Assembly (NCBI GenBank): GCA_030770425.1
Contig: JASJFT010000111.1
Location: 1-64,000, forward strand
DNA length: 64,000 nucleotides
Origin: Darksidea phi
Lineage: Eukaryota; Ascomycota; Dothideomycetes; Pleosporales; Lentitheciaceae
Reading direction: 5' to 3'
A program made the position numbers and the translations under genes. Positions 35,606 to 48,003 of this stretch are shown piece after piece; position 1 is the first letter of the stretch, and each line of letters begins with the position of its first letter. A model generated the notes under the pieces. That model did not search any database, was not told where the DNA came from, and saw only the letters and a list, made by a program, of their open reading frames with translations.

Positions 35606-35752
35606 GTCCTAAGGCTCAAGCGCCGTGACCGCCCAGTGGTGAGGCTGTAACATCAATACCGTACAATCTTTTACTTGTCAGTGCTGCATAAGGAACCTTA
35701 TAGGCGGTATATTTGCTGTTTGATAAGACCTTTTTAGAAACAGTTTCCCAAA

Positions 35753-38700
35753 TCATTGCGGGTGGACGTTCGTTCGAGCTCCATGGACTTCAAGAAGATC
35801 AACGATGTCCAGGTGGCCAGAGTAGTGAACTGCTTGACTTGGGCTAGCACAATGGTCTCCCATGTCGTACATGTTACTTTTGTATGTGAGTAATAGTTCA
35901 ACGATATCGAGTGCTCCAAGAACGTAAGCGGCCTGAAGTGGTGTTGACCATCTTCCTGCTTTTAGATCGGAGTCTGCTCCAGCTTGTAGCAGACATTCCA
36001 CGTTGGAAAATCCGCCAGCTTGGGAAGCAAGACAAAGTGGTGTTCCCATATTCCCTTTAAATGAGGCAAGTACTGCACTCAGTATCGAGTGACATAATTC
36101 TCGAAAGAAGTCTAGAGGTATCGGTCTCGGACGCCTCGCACAACACGGACGCTGGGTTTCAATAAGTAGGACAAAGTCGGACCGACGCACGTGCTACATT
36201 AAAGTATTTCTGGCTAATTTAGAATTTGATATAAGTGTCCTAGTCCCGTATGGTGTGTAGCAACGCTGGATAACTCTGGAGTCCCAAACTCTATGCAGAC
36301 GCGTAGTAAGCTCCAAAACTCTACCAAACTTTGACTAGAGATAGAAATCACGGAAAATCAAAAGAGCGTCGATGATGGCAGGATCGAGGAGCTGACGGGT
36401 TTTGCTCGATATGACCCCCGGGATGGCTGCCCAAGGTCCGTCACCAATATAGTACTAGGGATAGTGAGCCGCGAACCCTCGAAAGAAGGATTTTTGCTGG
36501 CTCGGCAGTAACAACAAATAGTATGTCGCCAGTTCTGGCACTGGGCTCGCGTCGTCAACATGGAAGCCGAATAAGTCTGCCGTAGCTGCAAGCTTTTGAG
36601 AAACGATGTACCTCCGAGCCGATGCATGGGAGCTCTTGAGAAGTGTCTGGTCGTCTCGTATTTCCGTAAAAACTAATAGCGCTAGGCAGATCTCAAGAGC
36701 TTCTAGCTGGATAGATATGCTTGCAAATTCCACCGCATAGTCGATGTCCTCGTAAGATACCGCAGTTAGGAACCTTGATGTAGCATGTAAACTCTTTCGA
36801 TATCTCCTTGGGGCTTGTCTCAAGCTTTGTTCGTAGATATTCTCGACTGTGGGCAGTCTTCCTCACACGTCTTGTGTTTTAGTGCATTGCCATTCTCGTG
36901 GGTCTCTTCCAAGACAAAAGGCTTTGTGGACTGTCATGGGGATCCAGATGAAATAAGAGCAATCAGTACTTTGAGCCATAAGAGAATTTCATGGAATTAT
37001 CTAGAGGAACACAAACATTGGGAAACCTCGGCGTGGATGGATGGAGGAAAGCCTCTTAGAGTTATTTCCCGTTCCAGGGTTGATTGGACGAAGAGTTGGA
37101 CATCTTCTTGAACGTGCTCGAGTACATTCGACCAAAGTGCCCGGAAAAGTCGACTTTCTCTCGCTGGAGAATAGTACGTGGATGTTGTCATGCTCTTTGC
37201 TGATTAGCTGCTCGAAGAGCTCGGAACTATCCAATACGAAAGGACGATTGCTATCTTCAGGCGTCTGGAGGATGATATCGATTACCCGGTAGACGCCGTT
37301 TTCAAGCTTATAATAGTGTCGTGTAACGCTTGAAAGATAATATCTGTTTCTGGCTTAACCCCTCTCATAGAATGCTCTTTGATCATTGCACGAGATTCAT
37401 GGGAACCTCTCCTCGGATTGCAGTGAGCTGCCGAATCAAGTTCCTTATCATCCCATCCAAACCTTGAGCCTCGTTATCACTACGGCCAGCACAAGTATAC
37501 TACGATCTTCTTCCCGGTCTCCCCTGGTCTCTTTTGCGTAAATAGCGTTAAAGTGGCGAAGGAAAGTGAAACTATATTGGTCAACACTTTCGTTAACATT
37601 CCTAACATTAGGAGCGTACCAGAGAATGTTTACCCACTACCGGCTAGAAAGAATCGCAACTTGGTTACTGCTGACATCGGTAAAAAAAAGATTATTTTTA
37701 CCTGGTCCATAAAACCATAAAATACTTCGCGGATACCGTTTCCATTATTTAAGCACTCATGTTCCAAAAGCCATTGTCCCGTAGAGGAGTATTGTCTTTT
37801 TTGGCCTTTCAAACATTCATGGTACTGCTGTGAATAGTTAATCTTCTAGGCCCACGTGTGTAGTCGCTCCTCCACCTCTGCTGCGATATTACCAGCCTTA
37901 CCGAAACATCATATGACAACAGAATACCGATCTTTTACGGGCTGGTGAATCTCTTCAATTTGCGCTAGAGACTTTTTCGATAACGCCGAGATGCCTGCTC
38001 ATCCGGGATAAGACTTCCGCGGACACGTGGGGCGGACCGAGCCAACTTATTACAATATCGAGGGTATGAATCGAGGCTTACAGTTGTGCATGACAGTACT
38101 AATCCTATCCGCTGTTTTTGACTCACGTTGCTTTATAGTATGCTTCAACTTTTGGAACGGCTCTTCGATCAAAGTCCGGAAACAATTCACGGCCCGCTGT
38201 ATTAAGATTAGCAGGCCGGCACCATGGACAGATGATAACATGAAGTTTATCTGCGCCTAGAGCATTTTGAGCCGCCCCTATAGCTGTCACGTATCTTAAT
38301 ACCTCCGTGTAACATCCACTATCGCTATCTGACGATTGCTTCAGTCATGGATCCGCTCGTCGCCGAAATTTCGCTCGATGCTTGCGTACCGGGAGAGAAG
38401 ACCAACGACGAATTCTGCAGCGTCGAAGATTGCTTCATTCGCTCTTTGTCGTTCTGCACGAGCCATCAGAGTAGCTTTCAGTAGCACGTCTTGATCACGC
38501 AAATGACAAGGAGAGATAGCTTACGTGCAGTCCAAACGATACCACAGAGCATGCCGCCGCCCCATACCCGGTTAGTCGTACTTTAGCTCCGCACTAATGA
38601 GTTCCTTGTACTCCAACACGGAGCAGAGTACCGGCTTTGCCTTCTCATTGATTCCAATGTCTTTCCCGTCTTGAGTAGTGACGTGCCATCCATTTTGCTG

Positions 38701-39103
38701 ATACTCCTCGCATCGCTTTGGTGTCAACGCAACAGCCTCATCTACACACTGTTTGGGAGACCAGGACATACTGAGGCTTGTTTGCGCAAGTGCAAGTAGT
38801 CGGATCTTCTCATCTTCCGAATCTAGAGTCATAAGCCAGTTGCCAGAGATCGGGCGTCTCGGGACGCGGCGCCTGGACTGCCGGTACTTTGGTCCCTGAG
38901 GCTTCTGCGCCTAGCTCCGCATCGTCCATCAGAAGGCGCATCAATAATTCTTTGAACGGAGCAAGGAATGACGACGGGACGCTCGACGAGCCGGTACGCG
39001 TTGGATCAGGCGTGTTCGACCGGCTCTGACTTTTCTTTCCTCCCGAAACCAAAGATTTTAGACCCAGACTTTTCCTACCCTCTTCCCTCAAATTGGTCGG
39101 CAT
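35753..39103 (-). pseudogene. NLR pseudogene: NACHT-N (NWD) - NACHT - ankyrin
   Basis: Pieces of one NLR follow in order on the minus strand. 39103-38810 is a Ser-rich start ending DLWQLAYDS. After a frame break near 38825, 38832-38572 reads DEKIRLLALAQTSLSMSW and CEEYQQNGWHVT, typical of the NWD_NACHT-N domain. About 37812-37700 has TGQWLLEHECL, the motif before the P-loop. 37234-36997 is in two frames (LISKEHDNIHVLFSS; LRGFPPSIHAEVSQCL), the late NACHT part. 36823-36455 is a helical region. 36190-35753 has ankyrin repeats (GTPLCLASQAGGFSNVECLL). No intact Walker A is found, and frameshifts and stops separate most pieces. The size (3.3 kb) fits a once complete gene. Confidence 0.6.
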
Positions 39104-40308
39104 TTAGAGTTCCGCGATAGAGGGGTTGAACGGCATCAACAACCTCGAGTGTGGTGGTAGAGCAAGCTTCCACCTCGCCCCCGCAATCTAGCATCCCTCC
39201 TAGCGAACACAGGCGCTTTCTATCCCGACACAAGACATCCACGAGTCGTGTAAATGTCGCTCGGCATGTTCGTTCTAGCCAATAACGGGTCGAAAATGGC
39301 GTACCAACAGTTGAATCACGCTCGGGTGCAACGACAGGAGGCACAGCACTATTAGTCTTGAAAGGTGTACAAGAGTTGGCTTATGTCGTGCTAGTTTGAC
39401 TGTGGCACTACTAAAAGTCGCCGTATATAGTCGGCAAAGCTGATCCAGGGGGTGTCAGTACATATTGTTTTGTACTGAAGGTGCTGTTTTCTCGCGATTA
39501 CGACGTCCGCAGTTAGTGAGCCCGGGGTTGTTCGGCGGTGAAGAAACCACCCCCACCATTGCCTCACTCCAAAGCATGCTCCTCTTCCGGCCGCCGTGAG
39601 ATAAAATCAGACCCCGGTATGTTACCGCACAGCTCGCCGACGGGGGTGTTACACGAAAGTAACCCAGCTCTGGGGTAGAGGAACGCAGAATCGGACACAA
39701 TAAAGGAATGGGCCTTATTCCAGCAACTACAGTAAGTCCCACTCACAGAATACAGAGAGGGAGGGTGACACATCGTACACGCTACCACTCGTCGACTTTG
39801 GGAGTACATGTCATCCTGACATCTCAGCCCCCGTCTAACTTATAGAAAAAAAGGGAAGCACCAAGCCATCCCATCTCCACCAAACACGCAAAGCAAACAC
39901 CGCACGCGCAGCCAAGAGTTCGACGCCAATGTAGATGACTCTTCTTGTTTATTCTCATCTCAACAATAAGAACTGGCCATTCAGCATACCAACAGAACCA
40001 CGCTGAAGGAAGCGCCACCTAGGCCGAGAACGGGATTGCCTCGCGCTATTCCCTTGAAAAACCAAGGGATCTTGATAAACTCCTGCGCCATCCGTCTCCC
40101 TAGAGAAATCTAAACATTCAAAGCGCCGTTCCCCACCTATTACTTTTCGCTGTTTTAGGTCGGTGCGCCAAAAAACTCGGAAAACAGACGATGCCAGGTC
40201 CCAAAACGGAAGAAAAACGCCGAGACAATGCTGCCAAAAAAGTAATCGCAACAACAAAACGAGGTTCAGTCCAGGTATCATGTTTCTCCCAATCTTCCCG
40301 TTATCTTT
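39104..40308. other. no supported gene
   Basis: 5' flank of the NLR pseudogene and 3' flank of the glycosyltransferase. Minus-strand frames at 39075-39344 and 39455-39809 have no family signal. Confidence 0.4.
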
Positions 40309-41594
40309 CTAAAAGCCCTCATCCTTCTGGTTCTTGCCCTCGCCAACCCGCAAGGCTTGTTTCTCCTCCTTTGTCAGCTCAACGAGATCGGCACCGTCGA
40401 GCCTGAACCCCTTGGCATCAACAATATGCTGCTGCGCCTGCTGATGGTACAACTCATGCAGCCTCGGCAAAAAATACTGCATAACCTGGTCGCCCAGCGC
40501 CTTGGATACCAACCCCTTGTCTACCCAATAGTGCCGCACGAAAGTGCCCTTGCATCCACCCCGATTTATAGCTTCGGGTGCGCCGTTGGCCTCGACGCAG
40601 GGTAGGACGCGGATATCGTCGGGACGGTCGTAGTCGTAGCGGATGTAGTTGCCGAATGCGGCTTGTTCGTGGAACATTTCGAGTTTCCAGTGGGAGCACC
40701 CGGGGTAGCGGGCGTCGGAGGGGCATTCGGCCCAGGCTTTGTACATGTCTTGTGTGCGCTTGCTTTGTTGAGCAATGATGAAGCCCGTGTTCAGGTAACG
40801 ATTCCCTCGGCTGTCGTAGTTTTGGGGTTCGTCGGGGTCAATGGAGAGCATGACGAGGGTGTCCTGCGTCATGTTCCAGTAGTTCATGAGCCATTCGAGC
40901 GGTACGTGGGGGTGGTGGAACATGACGTCCGAGTCCATAAAGAGGACGTAATCGTGTGTCTTGAGCGCTTCCCTCATCATGGGCACTTTGACCCAGGTTC
41001 CCCAGCGATCCTCATAATCGGGCGCGCGCACGAATTTGTAGTCGTAGCCATGGATCATGGCGTACGTGTAGTGGCTCAGCATGCCGGCGGACAGCGGGCG
41101 CATGCCCTTCCATTTCAACTCCTCGTTCATGAGCTGCCCCGCGCCCGTTAGCGGACGGCTGTCAATGTCCAGGACGAGCACTTTCTTCCCCAGCTTCTGC
41201 TTGAATCGCGGCTCGCCGGACAGCTGGTATACGTCTCCGTCATCGTCGGTGAAATTGGCGGCAGCGACGGGGTGTAGGATGGGCTCGTAGAGGGCTTTGA
41301 TGACCGTGGTCATGGATTGGTCGTCGGGCAGTGATACATTGTTGTGGTACGAGGAGCTGGATGCGAAGCTTGGTTAGCAAGGAACTGCAGCCTTACAATG
41401 CTTGGAATGACTCACGGCGGTGTGGGAAGGGCAGCAGGCCGGTAGTTCGACTTGTAGCTATAGTATATGAAAGCGCACAGCATGGGCACCGTGGCAATGA
41501 GCAGCACACGGCGCCATCGCCCTTGCGGGCCCCCGGGCATATTTGCGTTGAGACTCGAGTAGGCGGCGGCAGGATTGTGGCCACCAACACTCAT
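40309..41594 (-). CDS. GT34 glycosyltransferase (Gma12/Mnn10 family)
   Basis: Exons 41594-41416 and 41356-40309 (59-nt intron, donor GTGAGT) give about 408 residues. A short cytosolic tail is followed by one transmembrane helix (VLLIATVPMLCAFIYYSY), so it is a Golgi type II membrane protein. The catalytic domain starts near residue 115 (KVLVLDIDSRPL) and contains the metal-binding DxD as DSD at about 201-203 (VLFMDSDVMFHHP), then LNTGFIIAQQ and WKLEMFHEQAAF. Family members add alpha-1,6-mannose (Mnn10/11) or alpha-1,2-galactose (Gma12) to glycan chains. The sequence does not separate these activities, but a role in mannan/galactomannan wall glycan synthesis is expected. Confidence 0.92.
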
Positions 41595-42753
41595 GACCGG
41601 GGGGTAAGGGAACGCGAAAGAATGGCGACGCGGAGCGATTCGGCTATAGGTCTCGTGTGTAGGGTGTAGGGCGTAGGGTGCGCGTAGGTAGGGGCGTGAT
41701 GTTGCGAAGGCGCGGAGGTTGCGGAGGCCGCGGAGGCTCGTGACGTGGCCTGGAACCGCGCCGGCAATCAGGCAAGCGTATCCAGATGGCAATGGAAGGC
41801 GCGGACGAGGTAGACGACCTTGTTCGAAACAACAAGCATAGCAGCCAGCGAGAAGAGAAGAAAAGAGTGTTGGCGCCTTGGGCGAGAGTCCAGGGGTTGG
41901 AAGCCTGAGCGACAACTCTTGATCCGCTTCCATACGCGCAGGGATCGCTCAGCCGACAAAGCATCGGGAATGGCGTCTTTAACGTATGCCGTCTAGCCCT
42001 CAGCCGCACTGCAGCATTCCTGACTCCTTCCGTGTGACTTGTCCTAGACTGCGAGCATTCAGTGGAAATATTTCCTTCGGGTGAGCAACAAAGCCAACAG
42101 TGTTCTACTCTTCGCTTGGGTTCAGCGAGCAAAGGCACAAAGAAACCTCGAAGCAAGTGTTTCACCACCTATATTTAGTGCGCCGGTCGATCATGCGGGT
42201 TCCCTAATTACCCGAACCTTCCTTGGCCCGGGGCGTAGGGCTGCATGCGACAAGAGTGTGCGGCGGTGCAACATGCGAGAAGCTACGCTAGACGATGCCA
42301 TCATGATGCGGACTTCACTTCTTGTATGCATCTCCCTTTTTGAAGAAGATATGCACAGGCTCCTTCTCGCTAGTCATCATGCGAGCACAACAAGGAAGCC
42401 GCCTAGTTAACTAGAAGGTTGCAGCAAGCCCAGCGGCGAGCTAAAACGAAATGACTGTGCCGTAAGTGACCAAGTAGACGGTAAATGCGGTACTATCATT
42501 CGCGCGGATTAAATTGTCTTGTGGCAGGCCTTGTTCCTTCGGGGGCTGTACCTGTCGCCCGATGTGGAAAGCCGACGTGGTAGTAAGGCATACCCATACC
42601 GTGAGTCCAAGGCAAAGGCCCGGCAGCGCCCACTGAATACCTTGTTGCACATTCTCAATGATACCGCAGTTCGTATTGACGCGCGGTGGCCCACCCAGAA
42701 TTGTCGAATCGAGGCTGTGCACTGCGAGGATCATCGGGCCTCGCAACATCCCA
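41595..42753. other. intergenic, no gene seen
   Basis: Promoter side of the glycosyltransferase and 3' flank of the transcription factor. The in-frame upstream extension of the glycosyltransferase (to 41933) is Arg/Pro/Leu-rich and unlike protein. Other frames lack family resemblance. Confidence 0.45.
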
Positions 42754-44965
42754 TCACAACAACCTCAACAACTCAGCATCCTTGGCGATCCCAGGGCTTT
42801 CTTGAGCGCATCTCTCAATAAGTGCCATCATGATCTGCACCCACTCTTCCCACCCTTCAGGTAGCGTTTCCCTCAACTTTGGATCCGATGAACGGGCGAT
42901 GGTGTTGAATAGAAGCACCTGACCGAAGCACTGTGAACTCCATCCAAACTTGATTGGTAGGGCAGATTTCATCTGCACGCAGAGACCCATTGTAGTTGGC
43001 CAGTACGTGCCGCCTTTAAGTCCCTCTCGAATCTCGCAGTATTCGCTGTCGGTTGTATGCGAAGGCGCGTGTAGAGCCTTGTAGAGGAACGGACGTCCGA
43101 TGTGGAACTTAGCCACAAGGTATCGACTCCTCAGCATGGCTTTTGCAATGACATGGGCGGGGCTAGGTGAGTCGTCTGCATTCTCATTATCCGAAAATTG
43201 GAGTGATGGCGGAAGATTGCTCCGCCATTGCTCGAGCTGATGATGCATCTCCGCCGTAATCGTAGGACTGGGATACCCCTCTTTCTTAGCAAACACGTAA
43301 AGGTTGTGTCGTATGCGAGTGAGTATTATGCGGTGCGCAGCCTGCGCTAAGAAATGGAAGTTGAAGAAAGAATCATCCTCATCCACAAGTAGCCCAGAGA
43401 TTGATGTCTTGGGCCGTGGGCATGGCGTGAACTTTGGAATAGGCATGTCTGCCTCGTATTCTAGCAAACCACTCGAGGGGAGGCTGAGCTCCTGCGTAAT
43501 GATGGTCTCGTACATGAGCGTATTCCAGAACAACCTCGAGAACATGTCGCCCTCCCACTCATCGAATTCTATGGATTCGGTTCGCACAAGTATGCTCATG
43601 CAGCAAAGCGCGGCTCGATTGACTGTTGCCCAAGAGTCAATGGGTCGAAGGACTTGGGCATAATAGAGAGTAGACAGCATGTAGAACTGTCCCGTCAGGA
43701 GATTATTCTGACACATGAGAAAACCATAACGCGATCGGGATTCGTTGAAGAATTTCAGACCCGGCGGGTCATCCAGGACCAGCTCATACCATTCGGGACG
43801 TTTGAAACCCGAGCTAGCCAAAGGCAGACGAGAAGGCAGCGCAAAGTCACCCTCTTCGTGCGCTTTGACTGCTAGACAACCGAGCGCAAGCACCATCAGC
43901 ACCAGGCAGGTCTCGATGTCGTATCCAAAGTCATTTTCCACCGCCAATCCTAGCGTGCTCGAGTAGAAGTGAAACCCGTCAAGGACAGGGGTGTTGCGAT
44001 GGAAGACGGCAAAGTATGCATCGGCCAGGCCTTTGATGGAAGAAAGTGGTAGACTGGTAAGCCACGAGCCTGGGCTGTATCCTGATGGTATATCGATATG
44101 CATTGGTAATGGCTGCCTGTTGCTTTCGATGTCGACTATGTATTCCTTTGACAGAGCCTCACGCGCCGCGATGAACTCTGCGGGTAGTATGTGCTTTACG
44201 GCAGGCCACAGTGCCACGCCATGTTGGCTGAACGAAAGCTTGACCGCACCAGAGGATTCCACGGCAGAGTACGGACTCTGTCCCGGGGTTCCGATGATTT
44301 GAGGAGAGGTCTTAGTATAGGCACCAACTGGTGTAGCATCGACTCCTGGGCTGGGCTGAGAAAATGTCGAGATGGGCGATCTGTGTTCATACGCCGGCGG
44401 CGGTGGTGCCCTGGCGTTGATGGCCGCAGTGAGGTTCTCCACTTTCACTTCAAGTCGTCTGATGGCATTGATCGCCCCTGAAATGGTCTGCTCCTTCCTG
44501 CATGGCATTAGCATTGACACGCTACAAGGTCAAGTATTCAACGCAACGTGGAGCTTGCCGAATGAAGAAATGCGATTTGAGTCCTAGCTGTTCATGCGTA
44601 GTGATTATAGAAAAAATGCAAGCAGATCTAACTTACTTCGTAGTTCGTGGTGTTTGATAGGTGCACTCGATATTCATGGTCTTACAATACCCGCATTTCG
44701 GTCTATCCTCGTCACATCTCGACTTCCGGGACCTGCAAGCGTCGCACGCCTAGAGCAATGCCGTCAGCACCTTGGCGCAGCGGTGTCCAAACAGTGACAG
44801 GCTTACCAGCGTAGCCATAAACGCACGCCTTCCCTTCTTCAAGGCCGCCGACGACTCCCCCTCATCCATGCTTGGGTCCACGCTCGCTGCATTTCCCTGC
44901 TCTAGAAGGCAGGGCGGCTCGGAATGCAATGAGTTTGTGGAATCCTCTCGTGCTCGTTTGGTCAT
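42754..44965 (-). CDS. Zn2Cys6 fungal transcription factor
   Basis: Exons 44965-44807, 44749-44637 and 44497-42754 give about 671 residues; introns are 57 and 139 nt. The zinc cluster lies wholly in exon 2: ACDACRSRKSRC, then PKCGYCKTMNIEC (C-x2-C-x6-C-x6-C-x2-C-x6-C). A short helical linker follows (ISGAINAIRRLEVKVENL, a likely dimerising coiled coil). Next comes a long regulatory region with the fungal-specific transcription factor domain (Fungal_trans): LADAYFAVFHRNTPVLD, CCMSILVRTESIEFDEWEGD, LFWNTLMYETIITQELSLP. Nuclear DNA-binding regulator; targets unknown. It is divergent from the gene at 45.8 kb, sharing a 0.8-kb intergenic region. Confidence 0.93.
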
Positions 44966-45753
44966 GACATGTTAAATTGGTGAGGTAGGAATCGTGATTT
45001 GTGGCTAAGAGTGGTGGAGGGGTTGGCAATGGTTGGTGGAGCGGTGCAGGCGGGGGCGCGACGAAGCAGCGGCGCTATTCCCATATAAGACTAGTCCAAC
45101 CAGGCGCACTTTGCCTTTTGTGATGTCAATATAGACGCGAGTCGTTCCTACGCTGGGCCTCATGTGAAGCCCTTCCTCCCAACCTCAATTCATCCTAAGA
45201 AATCCAGCAACACTCGCGAAAGCAACTCTGGCCACTCTCGGTTTATCATCTACAAATCACGTTCCAATACTTGCTCAACGTTTGCTCTATTATACCATTA
45301 GAATGGGGTAGTCTTTGCGAATCATCGAATGAGTAACAGCCATCGCGTCGTCAAACTGGCGGAATAACCCCAAGAGATGACACGAAAAGGTATCACGTCC
45401 CAAATACCTTGAAACGTAGCAGATTGTTGCAGCCAAAGGGGGTTGTGGCCGTTCCCTGAGGCATCACGGTATGACTGCGAGGGCAACGGCCCAGGAGCCT
45501 CATAAAAGAGGGCGTGACGAGTACCGTGGCGCAACATTCCGAGCCTCAGGGAGGGCGTGGCGCATACCACGATGTTGACTCCGCGAATCATGCAGATCGT
45601 TCTTGCCTGAAACGGAAGTCTGTGATGGGCTCCGTGCATTTCCCCATCAACCACTCACCTGACCTCATCGTCGACTTCTTTCCAACTCTTCGTCTCTTTT
45701 CCCTTGCAACCACCACTTCCATATCGGCCTACACTCTCCAAACCCTCGCAACT
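44966..45753. promoter_or_regulatory. shared divergent promoter region
   Basis: 0.8 kb between the start codons of the Zn2Cys6 regulator (minus) and the ExoX-C-like gene (plus), so both promoters and 5' leaders should be here. Pyrimidine-rich stretches lie at 45170-45280 and 45640-45720; the latter is directly upstream of the chosen ATG, as is usual in filamentous fungi. No specific operator identified. Confidence 0.45.
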
Positions 45754-46437
45754 ATGACGGAAACCTCTTCAATCGCCCCGCTGCCGAGGAACGCTACACC
45801 ACCGCACATCGTCCCATCGTCGACCGCGTTGCCAACACCGCCAGCATCCCAAGAAAAACCTCATGTGACACAACAAGAAGCAATTAATTCGCCGTCAAGA
45901 CAAAGCTCACAGCCGCCTTGCCTGCCAAGAATCAAAGAGATCTCGAAGCTCGACCGTGAAGCCCGCGCCGCCAATTACGTCCTCACTTTCGGCATGTACA
46001 AAGGCAAGTCCTTAAACGACATCGCAAAGAGAGACCACGCGTATATATCATGGCTCAAGACAAGCGGTTGGGCACATGCACGGGGTGACCTCGGGGACGC
46101 CATGGCACTCTATGACCGACAAGCAGTCCGCGAGCTTCACGAAAAGTACCCGAGAGCTCTCAGCTTCAAATTCACATTTGGAAAGTACCTCAACAAGCGC
46201 ATCACGGATGTGCCTGGCGAGTTCATGGAGTCGCTAATCAAAGACAAGCACCACATGTGGAGCAAGAGACCGGGGCTGCGGGAAGCGTTGCTATACTGGG
46301 ACGAGTGGGCGTGTTTGGGGCGACATAACTGGCATAGGCCAAGGATGATCACTGAGGAAGAGAAGGAGGCGGGAATTAGAGGTGGGAGTTGCAGGCGAGT
46401 GAGGAAGCGGGGAGCGCGTCAGGTGGTTGTCTGGTGA
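45754..46437 (+). CDS. protein with two short ExoX-C-like motifs
   Basis: Intronless, about 227 residues from MTETSSIAPLPRN (the frame is open to 45514, but that part looks like leader). A Pro/Ser/Thr-rich disordered start is followed by YVLTFGMYKGKSLNDIAK and then YISWLKTSGWA. Some 50 residues on comes a second copy of the same pattern, FKFTFGKYLNKRITDVPG, followed by EFMESLIK. The pattern F-G-x-Y-x-x-K-x-(L/I)-x-D-(I/V) followed by a short W/L helix is that of the small C-terminal domain seen in bacterial exonuclease X and many short fungal proteins. The C-terminus is strongly basic (CRRVRKRGARQ). Function unknown; nucleic-acid association is only a guess. Confidence 0.7.
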   Translation: MTETSSIAPLPRNATPPHIVPSSTALPTPPASQEKPHVTQQEAINSPSRQSSQPPCLPRIKEISKLDREARAANYVLTFGMYKGKSLNDIAKRDHAYISWLKTSGWAHARGDLGDAMALYDRQAVRELHEKYPRALSFKFTFGKYLNKRITDVPGEFMESLIKDKHHMWSKRPGLREALLYWDEWACLGRHNWHRPRMITEEEKEAGIRGGSCRRVRKRGARQVVVW

Positions 46438-48003
46438 GTGCTCACGAGCCCTTATTATGCTGAACTCCATCTAGCTCTATTGTGACTGCAGCCACGCCAA
46501 AGCAACGATAGCATGCCCTTGACGCTCAACATCCTTCACCGCACACCCACTTTCCACAATGAAATGGTGCTCTCGCTCGGGTTCAAGTGACGTACGAGAA
46601 CAGGGACTGCGCGCGAGTCAGGGTTCTGTTGATCAGGCGGATGTGCGATTCCTGAGATTTCGGGTTTTGGGAGCTGCATTGTATGAAGAAATGAAATGCT
46701 ATACAAGTAACGCACTTTTGCAAACTGATGATATGTGGACGAGTGCCTGTTGTTTTTTCTATATCGCTGATATTTCGTTGTTCTGCAGGACTCAAGACGG
46801 CTGCTTTCTCATGTGCCACAACGCATCTAACGATCAAGGCTTGCTGACCCCTCCTTTCTCGGCAAAAAGGCCAGCCCTGGAGATTGAGAGGAATAGTTCA
46901 ATGAGCTCTCCATACTTCACAGTGGTAGAATTGTAGGAATAAATGGCTTGGAAAGCAATCCAAAAAGAAACACCGCTTGTACGAAGATGCCTTACGTGCC
47001 GTCTCTAGTGGTCTTAAGTATGGCGAACCCAAGCGCTACGATAGTCGTATTGTTACTACAGTCTTGTTACCACAGTCTTGCTTCTCCCACCTTTGCGTGC
47101 CGATACCTCGACCAGCAGTATTATGCCTAAGATAATAGGTACTGACAATGGTCTGAATGACCTCTGCTAACATTGCACCCTCACCATTAGGCATCTTTCC
47201 CGCCCCCTAAAATGCCCCCATCAAATGGGCATCGAATCAGACAGTTCCCGACGATGGGGAGCTCTAGTCGTATCGAAAAATTTGCAAAGTGCTCATATCC
47301 TATATCACCACAAATATGCTCCAATACACGCTTCATCTAGAAAGGCTATGAGCAACTGCAACGATTCACCTCTGGACTAGCGGGCCGAACGTTTGGGAAG
47401 ACTTTTCAACAAGTTCACGATGAGAATTCGAATGGGGTGATCGACCTTATATCGCATGGATGAAACGCGAGCGGCTACTAACTCGCGACGATCGTAAAGG
47501 CCTCGCGGAAGCAATCGAGTACTTTCACCAGAACGAGCTCTTGTGCTTATGAGCAAGCACACCCGCTCGCGAAACGTCGCACCTTATCATGGATAGCCGA
47601 TTTTTCCAAGTCACACTTCCGGAGGAAATACTTGTCCGAATACGATAACTAATGACAGAACGCTCATATCCATAGAAGCACGCTCGAAGCCCAATGTAGC
47701 TTGCCTTCGGCTTCGCTCGGCTACCCCTCCATGCATCCTTCTCTTTCACCACGATACGAAATCTGGGCGGAACATTGATATGCAAATCCTTATTCCCTCT
47801 TTTGCCGTCCTCAAGCATCGATGAGTCAACCACGTCGTTTACCTTCCTATCTAGTTTACTCCGTCATCGGAATGATACATCGGATAAGATCCTTCTCTGA
47901 TTCGGAGTTGTTCAACAATGCCGAGTCATCAACTATTCTAAGCGGCCTCTCTTATCAATCGATCTGATAAAGGAGCACTTCGTAGGTTCTTCTCCCAAAT
48001 TCC
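46438..48003. other. intergenic, no supported gene
   Basis: Short frames on both strands. One plus-strand piece at 47589-47645 (MDSRFFQVTLPEEILVRIR, then stop) looks like the start of an F-box-type protein but ends at once. Nothing else recognisable. Confidence 0.4.

Noticed and set aside
40663..41151. Plus-strand frame of about 160 codons
   Set aside because: Antisense shadow of the GT34 catalytic domain, Val/His-rich and without family resemblance.
41412..41933. Upstream extension of the GT34 reading frame
   Set aside because: The extension is Arg/Pro/Leu-rich and would put a long tail before the membrane anchor; the ATG at 41594 gives a normal type II protein.
46559..46936. Plus-strand frame of 125 codons
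   Set aside because: No domain, unusual composition and no conserved motif; treated as chance.
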